64,000 bases of DNA, taken from NCBI GenBank assembly GCA_026075535.2, contig AP026538.1, positions 9,672,001-9,736,000 on the forward strand, in the 5' to 3' direction. The position numbers and the translations under genes were made by a program. Source of the DNA: Tricholoma matsutake. Its lineage: Eukaryota; Basidiomycota; Agaricomycetes; Agaricales; Tricholomataceae. This document shows positions 33,843-44,500 of the stretch, one piece after another (positions within the stretch are counted from its first letter, which is position 1; every line of letters begins with the position of its first letter). The notes below the pieces were generated by a model. The model worked only from the letters and a program-made list of their open reading frames with translations, had not been told where the DNA came from and made no database searches.

Positions 33843-33904
33843 CTAAAAGAAAAACATTTAGTTAGTAAAAGAAATGACTCAACTAAATAATATGAAAGAC
33901 TTAC
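33843..33904 (-). other. Spliceosomal intron-like segment (62 bp) in hAT A
   Basis: On the minus strand: 5' GTAAGT, branch motif TACTAAC (33861-33867), pyrimidine tract and TTTTAG end. It meets all fungal intron signals. The flanks are the hairpin AGGCCTGAA...TTCAGGCC (33909-33940) and an exon-like GTTCTTGCATC. Equivalent segments occur near 44900, 51210, 52385, 52715 (minus) and 34912 (plus). Confidence 0.7.
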
Positions 33905-34661
33905 ACACAGGCCTGAACAATGACTGGCATCATTCAGGCCCCCTGCCTTGCATTGGTTCATTTGGGTGGTGTGCATGTCATTGGTGGTGAGTGGTGGTGG
34001 TTTTGTAAACAAACATTGTGATGCAAGCAAACATGTCAATGCGTGATGCAAACAATGTGTATTACATGTGAACAAATATGTACAACTACTGCAACGTATA
34101 TAAGCCCCACCAATTTCTGTGGCTTCCTCCCTCATTGTTAGTTTATTATACTTGATTATATATAATGTGTACATTATAGGGTATATAATCTAAGTGTAAA
34201 AAGGCCAGTTACAACCAGTTACAACTGGTTTTATAACAGTTTTCGAATGTTTTCAAAACAGGTTAACTAATAACCAAACTGCAGTCTCAGTTACTCACTT
34301 TTTCAGAAAAATGGACCGGACCAAAGCATGGACCACAGTTTGGTCCAGTTCAGTCTTTGGTCCTATGGACTGAACCTTGATACACTAGTTATAACCAGTA
34401 TATGCATAGTACTTACATTACTATACTAATAACTAATTGGGACATGCCCAAGGGCAACAGAACTCAGAAAGCAAGTGTTGAAATATCCTTGTGCATGCAC
34501 ATGGACCATTTGGTCATAGTGGCACCACTTGTAGATACCATTCCCATGACTGCCAAACCAACAACACCACCTCGCTCCTCTGTCCACATCCACCATAACA
34601 CATGCTGCCTACCACCAACAACTTGTGGGTACAAAGACCATGGCTACCAATGAAGCAGGAT

Positions 34662-34694
34662 GGGCCCAAATGACAGTTGTCACCATTTGGGCCC
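34662..34694. repeat. 11-bp perfect hairpin, GGGCCCAAATG type
   Basis: Perfect 11-bp arms with an 11-bp spacer ACAGTTGTCAC, itself partly palindromic (GACAGTTGTC overlaps the arm junction). Diverged copies: 44979-45010, 52437-52468, 33909-33940. Confidence 0.9.
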
Positions 34695-34911
34695 ATAGCT
34701 AAGTTTTTGTTCAATACTCATTTCAACTTTCTTAACTACTTTATCTTTGTTTTTTAGGTTCTAACAGCAAAATCACCCAATGCTAAGACCTATGGTGAGC
34801 CAAGACCAACATCCATTGCCAACACCTGCCACCAACAACAACAGCAACAATGTCAATGTGGCACTGCTGCCATGTCATCACATCAGTAGCAAACACATAA
34901 TAAGGCCCTGG

Positions 34912-34969
34912 GTATGTTTTTTATTATTGGTTTCTTCTTTTTTTACTAACTGTTTTTTCTTCTATTTAG
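34912..34969 (+). other. Spliceosomal intron-like segment (58 bp)
   Basis: GTATGT at 34912, branch TACTAAC at 34944-34950, and CTTCTATTTAG ending at 34969. It has the length and signals of a mushroom intron, but the neighbouring exon-like sequence has no recognised coding potential. Confidence 0.7.
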
Positions 34970-35021
34970 ATTCTTACTTTTCATTCACAATGTTGCCTAA
35001 CTGACACACCCAGTCCACTAC

Positions 35022-35052
35022 CCACCACTGTGAGCCTCTGCTCACAGGGTGG
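35022..35052. repeat. GAGCA palindrome, inverse orientation
   Basis: Arms CTGTGAGC and GCTCACAG around CTCT, followed by GGGTGG; the long arm CCACCACTGTGAGC pairs imperfectly with GCTCACAGGGTGG. Confidence 0.85.
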
Positions 35053-35326
35053 TAATAGGTCCTGTTCAGGTTCTAGGACAATGGCTGCAAAAATGACACA
35101 CCACCCACATCCCTGCCACAAGCGATTATTTGTCATCCCTCATCCCTGTCTGTCAGTGGGGTTCCCCATTGCTTGCTGTCATCTGTTGTCATCCCCAGTC
35201 TCTATCATGTCACATTGTTCATTGTCTGCAGCACATGAGGTGGTTCATTTGTGACCATGGGTGGTGGTCCTGGTACTGTGGTGATTGTGGGTGTGTGGGA
35301 GTTGGTAGTAACAGAGTAGAAGTGGT

Positions 35327-35376
35327 GAGGGAGGGAGGAGGGGGAGGGAGGGAGGAGGGGGAGGGAGGGAGGAGGG
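35327..35376 (+). repeat. G-rich 17-bp minisatellite, G-quadruplex candidate
   Basis: Three units of GGGAGGGAGGAGGGGGA-type sequence give more than eight runs of three or more G within 50 bp, which could form stacked G-quadruplexes. Confidence 0.85.
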
Positions 35377-37101
35377 TTCATTGTCACTTGGGCTAGTGGG
35401 CCATTGCTGCACATGGCAGGCTATAGGGCAGGCACTTGGCTGTAAACTGCACAGATCGCTGTGCTGAGATGTTGTTGTTGTATTGGCTGCAATGCCAATG
35501 ACCAGCCTGTAACCATTCTGTCATGGAACCATGTTCCAGAAGCCACTGTAATGTGTGCTTTGAAATGGTTATGTGCCTAATGAATTACACCTCTTAATGT
35601 ATACACTTTTTGTGTGTTATTTGCAGAAACACTGATGTCCTGTGTCAAAGTTGGTGTAGTACCACCTACCCACCAAAAAGGTCAGCAAAGGAGGTAGATG
35701 ATTGAACATGGCTACTCTAACTTGTCACTGGCAACATCTCTCACAGCAGGACACTAATTTGTAATACCTTGTGAGAGTATTTAGATACTCTTGCAAGCTC
35801 TGGTCAGCTAATGGGTAAGTTGTGACCAAACATGTGTTGTCAGTTGTCTCTTGCATTGATGGATGCTTTGCCACTCTTACAACCACCCTAAGGCAACAAA
35901 ACAAAGCACCAGGGCTCCACATTGACAAGGAACAATTCAGCACCTGCCCCAGCACCCACAACAATGAATCACCCACCCACAGCCGTGCTTGCAGGGTGGA
36001 TGGTGGGTGCTAGCAACCCACGACATCAACAATGAGCACCAGCACCAATGGAGGATCACCTCAATCAAGAGCATGACCATGACCATGACTATGGCAATGA
36101 GAATCAGGTGACGGCTGAGCATGACCCAGGACCCTCGCCACTGGCACAACCACCCTATGATGATGATAGACACCAGCATGCACACCTGACACCCCATGGT
36201 GACGACAAAGGACCTGCATTCGATGGCATGGATGAGAATGGCAGTGGGAGGGGCAAGTTTTGCCCTGCCTGTTGTGTGACCATGCATGAGAGATCTACAG
36301 CCAATGATGCACCCAGGGACAAAGCAGCACCCTGCACCACTGCAAGCCACTGCACTTGTGGCTACAAGCATGCGGGAGGTTGCAAGGACAGCAGGGATGG
36401 AATAGACGACAATGCTCGTGTATCTAGCCTAGTAGTGCGAGGGGTTTTATTTTCATTTAATTTAGTTCACGGCCATAGCATACCTACCAAACACATAGTG
36501 CCACCCCCAGAACTGATGCTTATTCTGGACTGCACCTAATGATGGTTCCCTGTTATTTCCAGCACTGTCTTCCACCTAGTGCATCGTACAAGCCTAAACG
36601 GGATACAGTTAAATACGCGGAAGATTGTGTCGTAGTTTCTTTTTGTCCACCCCAATCATATCGTATCCAGCGACTAAACATCCACACTAGAGCCTCCTGC
36701 CAGTTTTACAAATTACGATGAGGATTTCTTTTATTGCCTACTTCATTTCAATTGCACTTGTCCTCGTTAAGGTATGCCTCTGATCCTCTCATGCTTCCTT
36801 CCTGAATCTTGCTGACAAAGTCATCTATTCTAGGCTCAGTCCCCTTACGAAATCCATAAACGCGAATATATCGACGAACTAATGGACGCGTGATCTCGAG
36901 CAATATGCACGGCGCGAGTTGTTGTCCTAGCTCTTGGCCCATGAGCTTGCAACTGAATTCCTAGCTCGTCTTGAGCGCCGTGAGTGTGTACCCCATGAAC
37001 AGGTAATTAAGACATGCTCATGTTGTGGGATGGTACGTCGTTGGCTGTGGAATACAACTAGGAAAACTTATGTCAGATGACTTTCTTGTCATGTAAGATA
37101 G
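35377..37101. other. No gene recognised
   Basis: A 163-codon frame at 36048-36539 (His/Asp-rich start, later cysteines CPACC and CTCGYKHAGGC) shows no family pattern and overlaps repeat-like text. From about 36540 the sequence regains CpG dinucleotides, so it may be older chromosomal DNA. A directly repeated GCCGGACAG motif precedes the hAT insertion. Confidence 0.4.
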
Positions 37102-37109
37102 CCGGACAG

Positions 37110-38312
37110 TAGTGATGTACAGGGCCCGGCTCGGCTTGACCAGGCTCAGGCTTGGATAGATCATGAGCCGAGCCCTAGTCAAGGGCTCAGGCTGGGCCCG
37201 GGCCAGGCTTGGGCTCAGGCCTCGGCTTTGTAGTGAAAATTACTGCGAAATTTGTCTACAGAGTCACTACAATACATCTTGCACAAATATATCATCTTCT
37301 TCGTGATCGACAAAGCCCTCGTCATCAACAAGATCCTCAACCAATCCATCCCAGCCCATCTGTTCTGCATCATGTAGATTGCTGTCACAAGCTTCTTGAA
37401 GGTCATCATATTCCTCCACCTCGAGCGCTGTGCTTGGCTCTTCACGGAAGAGGAGTTCATGATGGTAGATGCACTTGAGGAACTGTAATGCCTCGATGAT
37501 ATCGGGTTTGAGTCGATTGCGACGCTTAGTAATCGTTATCCCCGCAGATGAGAATGCGCGTTCGCTGGAAACTGACGACGCCATAATTGGGAGCATATCG
37601 CGTGCAAGAGATGCCCAGACGTCATACCGGGTAGTATTGCACTAAGCTGTAAGTCAGAAGATCAAATGAGGTATGATATGAGAGACACGTACCCCCCACC
37701 ACTCGACAATTGTCATATTGCCAAGTTGATCCGTCGAGTTCAAATAGCCGAAGAAATGTTTACGCCAAGGAGCGCTCGGTTCACTGGGTGTGATGGGAGA
37801 TGCACGGGATTCGTTACCATCGTTACTGTCATGGTCGTCATCAGATAATTCACGGATTAGTACGCCAACTTTGCGCATTGCCGATTTTCCTGTTCGCCGT
37901 GCTGGCGCCGGTGTCGAACCGTTGCTGTACATTTCAAGGTAACGTTGTTTGTACTGTAATATTGTGAGCGCACGCTGAAACACTTGAATTCCAGACACTG
38001 ACCGTTTCTGTACATACTGGGTTTTACTTTCTGTCGAAATTTAGCTTACTCGCCTGTGTAATTAGCTGCCCCGCTCATCGTCTATTTATTTGGGGTCCTT
38101 CGTGGGCCTCAGTTTGCACTACCTTGGTTTCTTGAGCAACGCAGCAGAGGCAACACATCAAAGCCGCGGCTTCAGGGCTCGGCTCAGGCTTCTGATAATA
38201 CGAGCCGAGCCTTGAGCCCTACAAAGCCGTTAGTACGGCCCGGCCCGGCTCAGGCTTCAAGGGCTCGGTAGCCCGGGCTTCAGGGCTTTGAGCCGAGCCT
38301 TGCATATCACTA
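37110..38312. mobile_element. hAT element D, 1203 bp, internally deleted
   Basis: Flanked by a perfect 8-bp direct repeat CCGGACAG (37102-37109 and 38313-38320). Ends: left TAGTGATGTACAGGGCCCGG, right inverted TAGTGATATGCAAGGCTCGG. Both subtermini are packed with GGGCTCGGCTC/AGCCGAGCC repeats. It keeps only the last two exons of a transposase. Confidence 0.95.
37267..37998 (-). pseudogene. hAT transposase C-terminus (dimerisation domain)
   Basis: Upstream exon (…37693) ends with TDQLGNMTIVEWWG. The intron 37642-37692 (GTACGT...CTTAG, 51 bp) joins to CNTTRYDVWASLARD, and the second exon gives LPIMASSVSSERAFSSAGIT and RRNRLKPDIIEALQFLK, the hAT C-terminal dimerisation motif. Asp/Glu-rich tail to 37267. 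The frame is open and uses many CpG-containing codons, unlike the older elements. The N-terminal zinc finger and the catalytic core are absent, so it is a truncated gene. Confidence 0.9.
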
Positions 38313-38634
38313 CCGGACAGCCGGACAGTCGGACACCCAGCCATATCCAGGACACAGATGTCCTCAGCGACTCCACGTACCATGCAAATATCATTAAGCC
38401 TGCCATAGATGCTCGTATTTTAACAATACCGTGACCTTGCATCATCTTCATCAGCATAATTATAAACGGCATCTCGTGTTCAGCCAATTCTTGAGTCCAA
38501 AATCACATCGTGGCGTTACTCTACTTGCTCCTTATTGTGACTGTTCCCCGAGCTTCTGCCAATAAACTCCAGAACCCGCTGAACAATAACGCCGATGCCT
38601 TCATCAACTGTAGGATAAATATAAAGGATTATAC

Positions 38635-40304
38635 CTATCGCCTATAGTGCAGTTGCTTTCCTGACGACGGCTTGAATCTGCCCATGATGCTCGCACCCAC
38701 CCTGGTGATTATATTATCCTTCTGAGTCGTTTTAACGAAGGCTCCTTTCGTTTGAGTTGGATGCGGACTTCTATCTCCACTGGTAGTCCCCGCCTTAGTG
38801 GCAACCAGGCGGCCGATCTTCGATCGTATGTCCCATATCTCCTGGTCATTGTCTGAGAGCCACTTGTCAAACTTTCTGCTGGCTTCTAGGGTTAGAATGC
38901 CAGTGCCATGGAGCAACTGATCGTGGATGGAGAGGGGTAGAGGATGTTCCTCGAAGAAATCTAGAATCCCGTTGAACATTTTGATTGTATCTCCCAACGC
39001 TGCCCAGAAGGCGTTGATATCTGAATTATTGTCCGCCCCACAAGACCTCCTGAATATGGCGACAATTTGAGCTTTGGGATCCATCTTGTCCCACACGTCC
39101 ATGACATTCATCTCCTCTCCCGTAAGCGCTTCCAGATTCTTGAGCTCGTTATAAAAACGAGCAAGGCCGGGAACTATTTTCCAAAGTTCCGTCCGCAATT
39201 CCGCCGCCTTTCCTTGATCTTCTTCATCTCTGGCAGCTTTAATTCGTGCTTGGAGATTATTCACCAGTGCCTGTAACCCCTGAGACGGTTCCAACAGAGC
39301 AGAACGGAGGGTGATACCCGCGCTGGTGGAAGGAAGTGTTTTCCTCTGCTCGACGGTTTCTCGTTGGATGGCCAAAGCTGATGGAATATTGGTACAGATT
39401 TGTCGAACAATCTTGTTGGCGGACTCGATCGTGTTGTCGTGACGAATCATAGTGGCATGATCATCCATAAACGGTTTGAAAAATTTCTCATCGTTTCGGA
39501 GTTGTCGTTCGCGGTTCTCCTCTTCTTCGGGGACTTCTTTGCTCCACATATTTGTGACGATCACCGTATTCTTGAGAGAATCACTTCCACAAAGCTTCCT
39601 AAACACGCGGAGCGTCCGAGCAGACACCCCCCCCATTCGAACATCACTGATACGCTGGAGGTATATAATGCCTTGAAGTAGGGTACCTGCCTTATATCTG
39701 TCGTATAAAGGATAAAACAAACCACGAAATCTTGGAAGGATTGAAACACGCTTACTGATTTTCTAAAAAATCTTTAATGATCCTTAGAATTTCAACTTCG
39801 CTCCGGTCAGTATCATCAAAACCGGGAGTATCGATGAAGCGGATTCGACGACCCTCGAAGGAAAATTCGGGTGCAAGTTGTACCACCTCAGTGCAGGAGT
39901 GTAACGATGCCGAAGTCGGGAGATCCGAACCACTAGCAAGATTGATGAACTGGCCGATCGGAAAATTAATGAAATACTCTGCTGAATTGGGAAACATCGT
40001 CGCACCGTCGATTTCCCGCTCCCTGTGAGACCTATAACACTGTTGTGCAGCAAATAAGCCTGAAAATACATGTGATATTGACCAGAACAACATACATAAT
40101 GCGAATCTGAGTAACAAACAGATAAGGAATGATATCAACAACAGTTAGAAGCCAGAACAATATTTCCCTAACCGTATCCTTATCACTGGTTGCGATTATT
40201 CATTAGGGAGGCAGCATGCAACTCACATAGGGTACATACCGAGCTGGAGATGCATAAGTAGGAGGCATTTCCCCTTCAAATTCAGACATGGACGAATGCT
40301 CCAT
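38635..40304 (-). CDS. P-loop GTPase (AIG1/MMR_HSR1-like, fungal)
   Basis: Proposed exons, minus strand: about 40227-40304 (MEHSSMSEFEGEMPPTYASP...), 40006-40059, 39756-39949 and 38635-39697, stop TAG. Introns: 39950-40005 (GTGCGA...GGCCAG, 56 bp) and 39698-39755 (GTAAGC...CGACAG, 58 bp) keep frame; the first intron (167 bp, GTGAGT...TTTCAG) is less certain. Motifs: G1 GLTGSGKST split after ST by the intron and continued by FINLASGSDL; G3 DTPGFDDTDRSE; then YKAGTLLQGIIYLQRISD and a G4-like VIVTNMWS. About 462 residues in all. The C-terminal half is helical, with heptad-like stretches (LQALVNNLQARIKAARDEEDQG). It resembles the large mushroom family of soluble GTP-binding proteins of unknown role. 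It has no disabling change. Confidence 0.78.
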
Positions 40305-40836
40305 AGCTGTGACAAATTGTACACTTAGGGCGGACGTTGATAGCACGAGGGAAAGCCGACGTTGGAAATGGGCAGTGCTGGATCGTTGTGAAAAGGGTAT
40401 CGGCGATGAAGTCTATATACACTCCAAGGCCACATGCCAGTGTTTACCTTGCGGAAATCTAGATCGAATGACCCAAATCCGAAGGAAATACGATAGACGC
40501 CAGCGCCGCATTGCAGCTCATTCTATCACAATCAAAAAATCGAGATGTTGCCGGCGTAGCTTACTAAGATGCTCGGAGCCTTTATCACTGAGAATCTGAG
40601 ATTCCTTCGAGGGAGGCGATTGCAGACTTCGCCGAACATGTTGCTGCCTGCCAGCCTGCTGCGACTTGCCAGTGATCGAAATCTCGGATCACACCCATGT
40701 TCAGCGGCTACTAAGTCGCGCTCTCGTGGAGTCAAATATCATTGCCCTGTTCTGATTTCAGCATAGGCATAATGTTCTTTCTTCTACTGCACTATCATTC
40801 CGACGGTTACTATTATTACTAATTACTAATAACTTA
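40305..40836. other. Upstream region of the GTPase; no gene recognised
   Basis: CpG-rich compared with the element DNA around it; probably unique chromosomal sequence including the GTPase promoter. No clear TATA box or second gene is visible. Confidence 0.4.
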
Positions 40837-41021
40837 GAGCCTGTCCGGGTACCGTTCCGGGTTGATTAGTCCACATTATTCCACGTTCGCCCATGTCGGA
40901 CTTCAAATTTCCTCATGGACTCCGAGTCACGGTGGCAGGCTCGACCAACCTCCTCTGATTATCTGCGTCTCGTCACTCACTTCATTTCTTGGGCACTCTT
41001 AAATGATTTACAACTGATATC

Positions 41022-41917
41022 ATGCCTCCTAAGCAATCAAAACTGCATGTTCATTGGAATGATCAAGAAATATCTGTGATGGTAGATTATCTTCATGCTC
41101 ATCTGAAGCCAAAGGGGGGAGTTTCCCATCACGAACCTATACTGGGGCCCTCGAACTTGTCAATAAAGTATGCACTCAAGGTTCTAACAAGGAAGTGAAG
41201 CATGCAAAGGACAAACTGAGAGTGGTGAGTGACAAACATTATAACACCTTTGGATGCCGCTCATTGTCCTTGTCCTATAGCTGAAGAAACAGTGGTGGGT
41301 GATTGATCACTACAGAAATAGTTCAGGGATCTCTTGGGATTATGAACACAATGGGTTCTGGTCAAATTTCCAGGTGATTTAGATCAATTCAAAGTATACA
41401 CCACCAATCTTAAACCATGGGTATGTTATCATTACATCTCACTGTGTTTCACCATTTACCTCATTTTTTACAGGAGAAGATGATGATGAAGGTAGTCAAT
41501 CACAAATCATGGCCCTACCTTGCAAAGCTCGATGATATCTTCATGGATTCAACCACTACTGGCCAATTTGCTCACGATGGTGGAAATCATGATAACAAAA
41601 GTGATTCAAATGGCAGTGACAGTGATGACTCTGTGTCTGCTGCTGCTAATCAGGTTACATCAAATCCTCTTTTTCCTCCATCTGCCATTGCACCCTTCTC
41701 AGTGTTATCACAAATGGGATCCACAATACCATCGGTGCCATCACTTGCAGCTGCTACTGCCTTACCATCATCATCCATTGCCTCAGTTGGCACTTTATTG
41801 TTATTGGAGGCAGATGGTGCTTCCATGTTGGATGCTGGGCATCCTCTCTCTTTGTTGTCACCCCCCTCTCTCCAGCCTCAATCTTTTCTACCATCTTCTT
41901 TGTCAATTGCTAGATAG
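41022..41917 (+). pseudogene. Harbinger Myb/SANT-like accessory protein
   Basis: Starts MPPKQSKLHVHWNDQEISVM at 41022. The tryptophan-helix pattern continues through TGALELVNK, KHAKDKLRV, LKKQWWVIDHYRNSSGISWD (after an intron GTGAGT...CTATAG at about 41225-41280) and KSWPYLAKLDDIF (after an intron ending TTTTTACAG near 41473). A Ser/Pro-rich tail follows to 41917. The layout fits the DNA-binding partner that carries the transposase to element ends. A frame change lies near 41130 and a stop follows SNFQ near 41375. Confidence 0.75.
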
Positions 41918-42663
41918 TCTGGATCCATTCCTCCATCATTGTTGTCACTGCCCCATCTCTCACCATCATTAGGTGTCACCCCATCATCTGCTTCTCCATC
42001 AACTGCTCAATTGTCCATTTCTTCAAAAAAGAGGAAGCAGTCTGCAATTTGGGATGTAGACAATGAAGGCTCATTGAAACCTATGCAAGAATTTTGTATT
42101 TTTCTTTGTATTATGATAATACAATCTGTTGTGCAAAGTGGAACATTATATCATTCATCACTGTGTGAGTCAGAGGCCATAGAATCTTCACTTTCCATGT
42201 TGTCATCATCATCTTTGTCATTGTCTCCAGCCCCTCTGGCCTCCAAAATACATTGATAATCCTCCCACATAGCCTGAGCAATTCAATCACAATGTGCAAC
42301 AACTTCAATTGGAATATCTGCCTCATTATAGCTGTCATGCCACACTCTATTATCTCCTGAATGAGGTGCAAAATTGGCTTATTCAGGATTTTTATCAGGT
42401 AATTTACCTTTCTTTGGATCATAGATCTTGATAAAATTATGTGTAGTGCAAAGAGCTGAAACTGTTTGAGCTTGGACTTGATGGAAAATTCTGAGCCAAA
42501 AAGTAGAATGGGAAAACAATGTTTAAGGACCCCGAAAATATGTTTGATGACATTTTGGGCCTGGGCATGTCATAAATTGAAGAGTTCTTCCTTGGTGGCA
42601 GGCCTAAAAGGTTCAGTTATATTTAGGTTTAGTTATATTTTGGTTCATATCAAATAGAAAACA

Positions 42664-43555
42664 TTACTGTAAACCTGCCCAATGATGTTCAGCTAAATGA
42701 TAATGGACACTTTGATAAGGCACAAGCAGTTTTTCACAATGTGGAAATCCTGCATCCACCAATAGGAAACAACCCTCCAGAATATGAAGACCACGAGCAA
42801 CTTCCCAAAGATGAGCATCAGAAATTGAGCCCTCCCATCCAGTTAAAGCATAAGTAAAAAGCATGTCAAAGGAACAGCAGAAAAGACAATTCTGCGATAT
42901 GAATACTTTCTGGTTGTGACATGCCACACACGTTGCCAATGGGCATGAAAGATGGATATGATTGCACCAACTATGCCCTTGAAGAATGGCCATAGCTTTG
43001 GGTTATTTTGAAGGTACAGGGATGGTGAAGCTATGGGTTTGTGGATGTATTTTGGACAGAATGGATGAGTTGAGAGAATGCAAGCCATCTTCTGAAAATA
43101 TCTGAGACTGCACCATCACAAATCATCAATTATTCAAATAAATATTTTGCTCACCTGGAGATTGTCTCATTTGATTGTTGAAAATGCTCTCCAACATGTC
43201 AAATTGTCAAGCCAGTCACACACACATATATAAGAAAATGGCCAATTGCTCCTCCAGTGAGACATATTTTGAGTTGGAATGCCCCATATTATGCAACTCA
43301 ACAATCATCTACCTAAAGACAGATTTATGCACCCCTAGCTCTGTAGGGATGCATCTGGGATGACCATGGAGTAGCTCCTGGACCCAGCCTTCACCAGACA
43401 ATATGGATGTGTGATAGGGTTGTTTGATACAGTGCATTGCATGGAAAATGTGCTCGATTGTGGGAAACACTACATTGACAAGAATAATAACAATATTGAT
43501 GATTTGTTTGTTGAGTATGGGCTGCATGGGCTGCATGGGCTGCATGGATTGCAGG
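42664..43555 (-). pseudogene. Harbinger DDE transposase
   Basis: Reading leftward: HTSILSGEGWVQELLHGHP, ELGVHKSVFR, VSLEEQLAIFLYMCVTGLTI, HVGEHFQQSNETISR, then SPSLYLQNNPKLWPFFKGIV, SQNCLFCCSFDMLFTYALTG, SISDAHLWEVA and FLLVDAGFPHCEKLLVPY. These are the signature blocks of the Harbinger DDE_Tnp_4 domain. A TGA replaces the expected arginine in TI*HVGE. The block with the first catalytic aspartate (GAIDGTH) is lost: GGTGCAATC is joined directly to CATATCCATC near 42960, a small deletion with frameshift. It cannot be active. Confidence 0.88.
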
Positions 43556-44020
43556 AGATTGGAATGATGAATGGTGTTGCCTTATCATATCATGATATTC
43601 TGAGCATGCTGAAGAAGCTGATTTACACTCCACTCATCAGAGGGCCATGTGGGCCTTGGTTTTGGCACAGGCACACAACCAAGAATGGCACCTGAACAGG
43701 CTCTTAGGCACTTCGCTGTTGTCTCAGGACTATGTAATACATTTTGTGGACACCCATACCAATAGTCACTAATGTCACTGAACATCTACATGGTGAATTT
43801 GCTCACACCCTGTAATTTACCCTCCCCCACCTATTCCAATTGGAGTCCAGTTATTCCAGTTATTCCAACCAGAATCCAGTTATTCCAGTTATTCCAACCA
43901 GAATCCAGTTATTCCAACTGGATTCTGGTTACTCCAGATGCTCAACTTAGAGTATATACCCTAATGGATAGTCAAATTTCAAGTCTTAAGTTGTCAAAGT
44001 GCCTACAAAATATATTTGTG

Positions 44021-44108
44021 CAGAGTAAGGATTGAACTCAAGACATCTTGATTAGAGTGATCACATGACAAACCAAACATGTGTGCTTAACCAGTTGAGC
44101 CACAGGAG
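44021..44108 (-). repeat. tRNA-like sequence (SINE-type head), outward-facing left
   Basis: On the minus strand CTCCTGTGGCTCAACTGGTT gives a pol III A-box-like TGGCTCAACTGG, and GAGTTCAATCC 55-60 bp later a B-box-like motif. A similar copy is at 63703-63787. It does not fold as a complete tRNA by eye and lacks a clear anticodon arm. Confidence 0.65.
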
Positions 44109-44184
44109 AATTATTTATTCATGACACTCAAACTCACAACTCTAATTTCTTTTGAAGTAGTTAAGATCAAATTTTTTTAATCAA

Positions 44185-44460
44185 CCACATCCCTCACATT
44201 GAATGCAAGGGAGTGGGGATGTTTGTGATTACATACATAAACAAAAAATCCTCCCTCTCACAAGATGCGAGAGGGAGTTTTATTTATATACATAAAAAGC
44301 TAACCCCTTGCATTCAGGGTGAGGGGGGAGGTAAAAACATGAAGAAAAACCCTCCCCCACACAAAATGGGGGAGGGGGGGCACAATACTAATAAATAATT
44401 AAAAGTACAAAAAAAATCCCTCCCCATGCAAAGTGCGGGGGAGGGGGAGGGGATGCAACC
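44185..44460. repeat. Cluster of five CCCTC/GAGGG hairpins
   Basis: Successive inverted repeats: CCCTCACATTGAATGCAAGGG, CTCCCTCTC...GAGAGGGAG (perfect, 9 bp), CCCCTTGCA...TGAGGGG, CCCTCCCCCA...TGGGGGAGGG (perfect, 10 bp) and CCCTCCCC...GGGGGAGGG. Loops share CATTC/CAAAATG-like sequence. AT-rich spacers of about 30-45 bp separate them. Confidence 0.85.
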
Positions 44461-44500
44461 CCGCTATGCTAGGTGTGTTGTCTGTCATTCCACCCATGAT

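Larger units (their letters stand above)
30202..34387. mobile_element. hAT element A, 4.2 kb including a nested retroelement
   Basis: Flanked by a perfect 8-bp direct repeat GTTATAAC (30194-30201 and 34388-34395). Ends: left TAGTGTTTTAAGGTCCAGTT, right inverted TAGTGTATCAAGGTTCAGTC. Dense CAGTCTGGTT/AACTGGT subterminal motifs lie at both ends, as expected for transposase binding. Without the nested 2.8-kb retroelement it is about 1.4 kb and non-coding: GAGCA palindromes, a degenerate TTCATTGTCCC minisatellite (30540-30800), a minus-strand intron and a GGGCCTGAA hairpin. A TATATAAG box lies at 34097-34104. Confidence 0.92.
34396..35060 (+). repeat. Palindrome/intron cargo, plus orientation (outer hAT)
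   Basis: Carries GGGCCCAAATG (34662-34672) inverted as CATTTGGGCCC (34684-34694), an intron-like tract ending CTTTGTTTTTTAG (about 34756), a second intron-like segment at 34912-34969 and a GAGCA palindrome at 35022-35052. Same parts and order as the minus-strand cargo in hAT A and B. Confidence 0.7.
40837..43703. mobile_element. PIF/Harbinger DNA transposon, 2.9 kb
   Basis: The left end GAGCCTGTCCGGGTACCGTT and the inverted right end GAGCCTGTTCAGGTGCCATT match, with most differences C/T or A/G. TTA flanks both ends (40834-40836 and 43704-43706), the 3-bp target duplication of this superfamily. It holds the two genes that such elements carry, arranged convergently: a Myb/SANT-like protein (plus) and a DDE transposase (minus). 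Both are broken. Confidence 0.93.

Noticed and set aside
36048..36539. Possible small cysteine-containing gene
   Set aside because: No family signature, low-complexity start, and its surroundings are rearranged repeat DNA. Left as unassigned.
44185..44460. CRISPR-like array
   Set aside because: Units are inverted repeats with varied stems and AT-rich spacers of unequal length. The genome is fungal and no cas-like gene is present.
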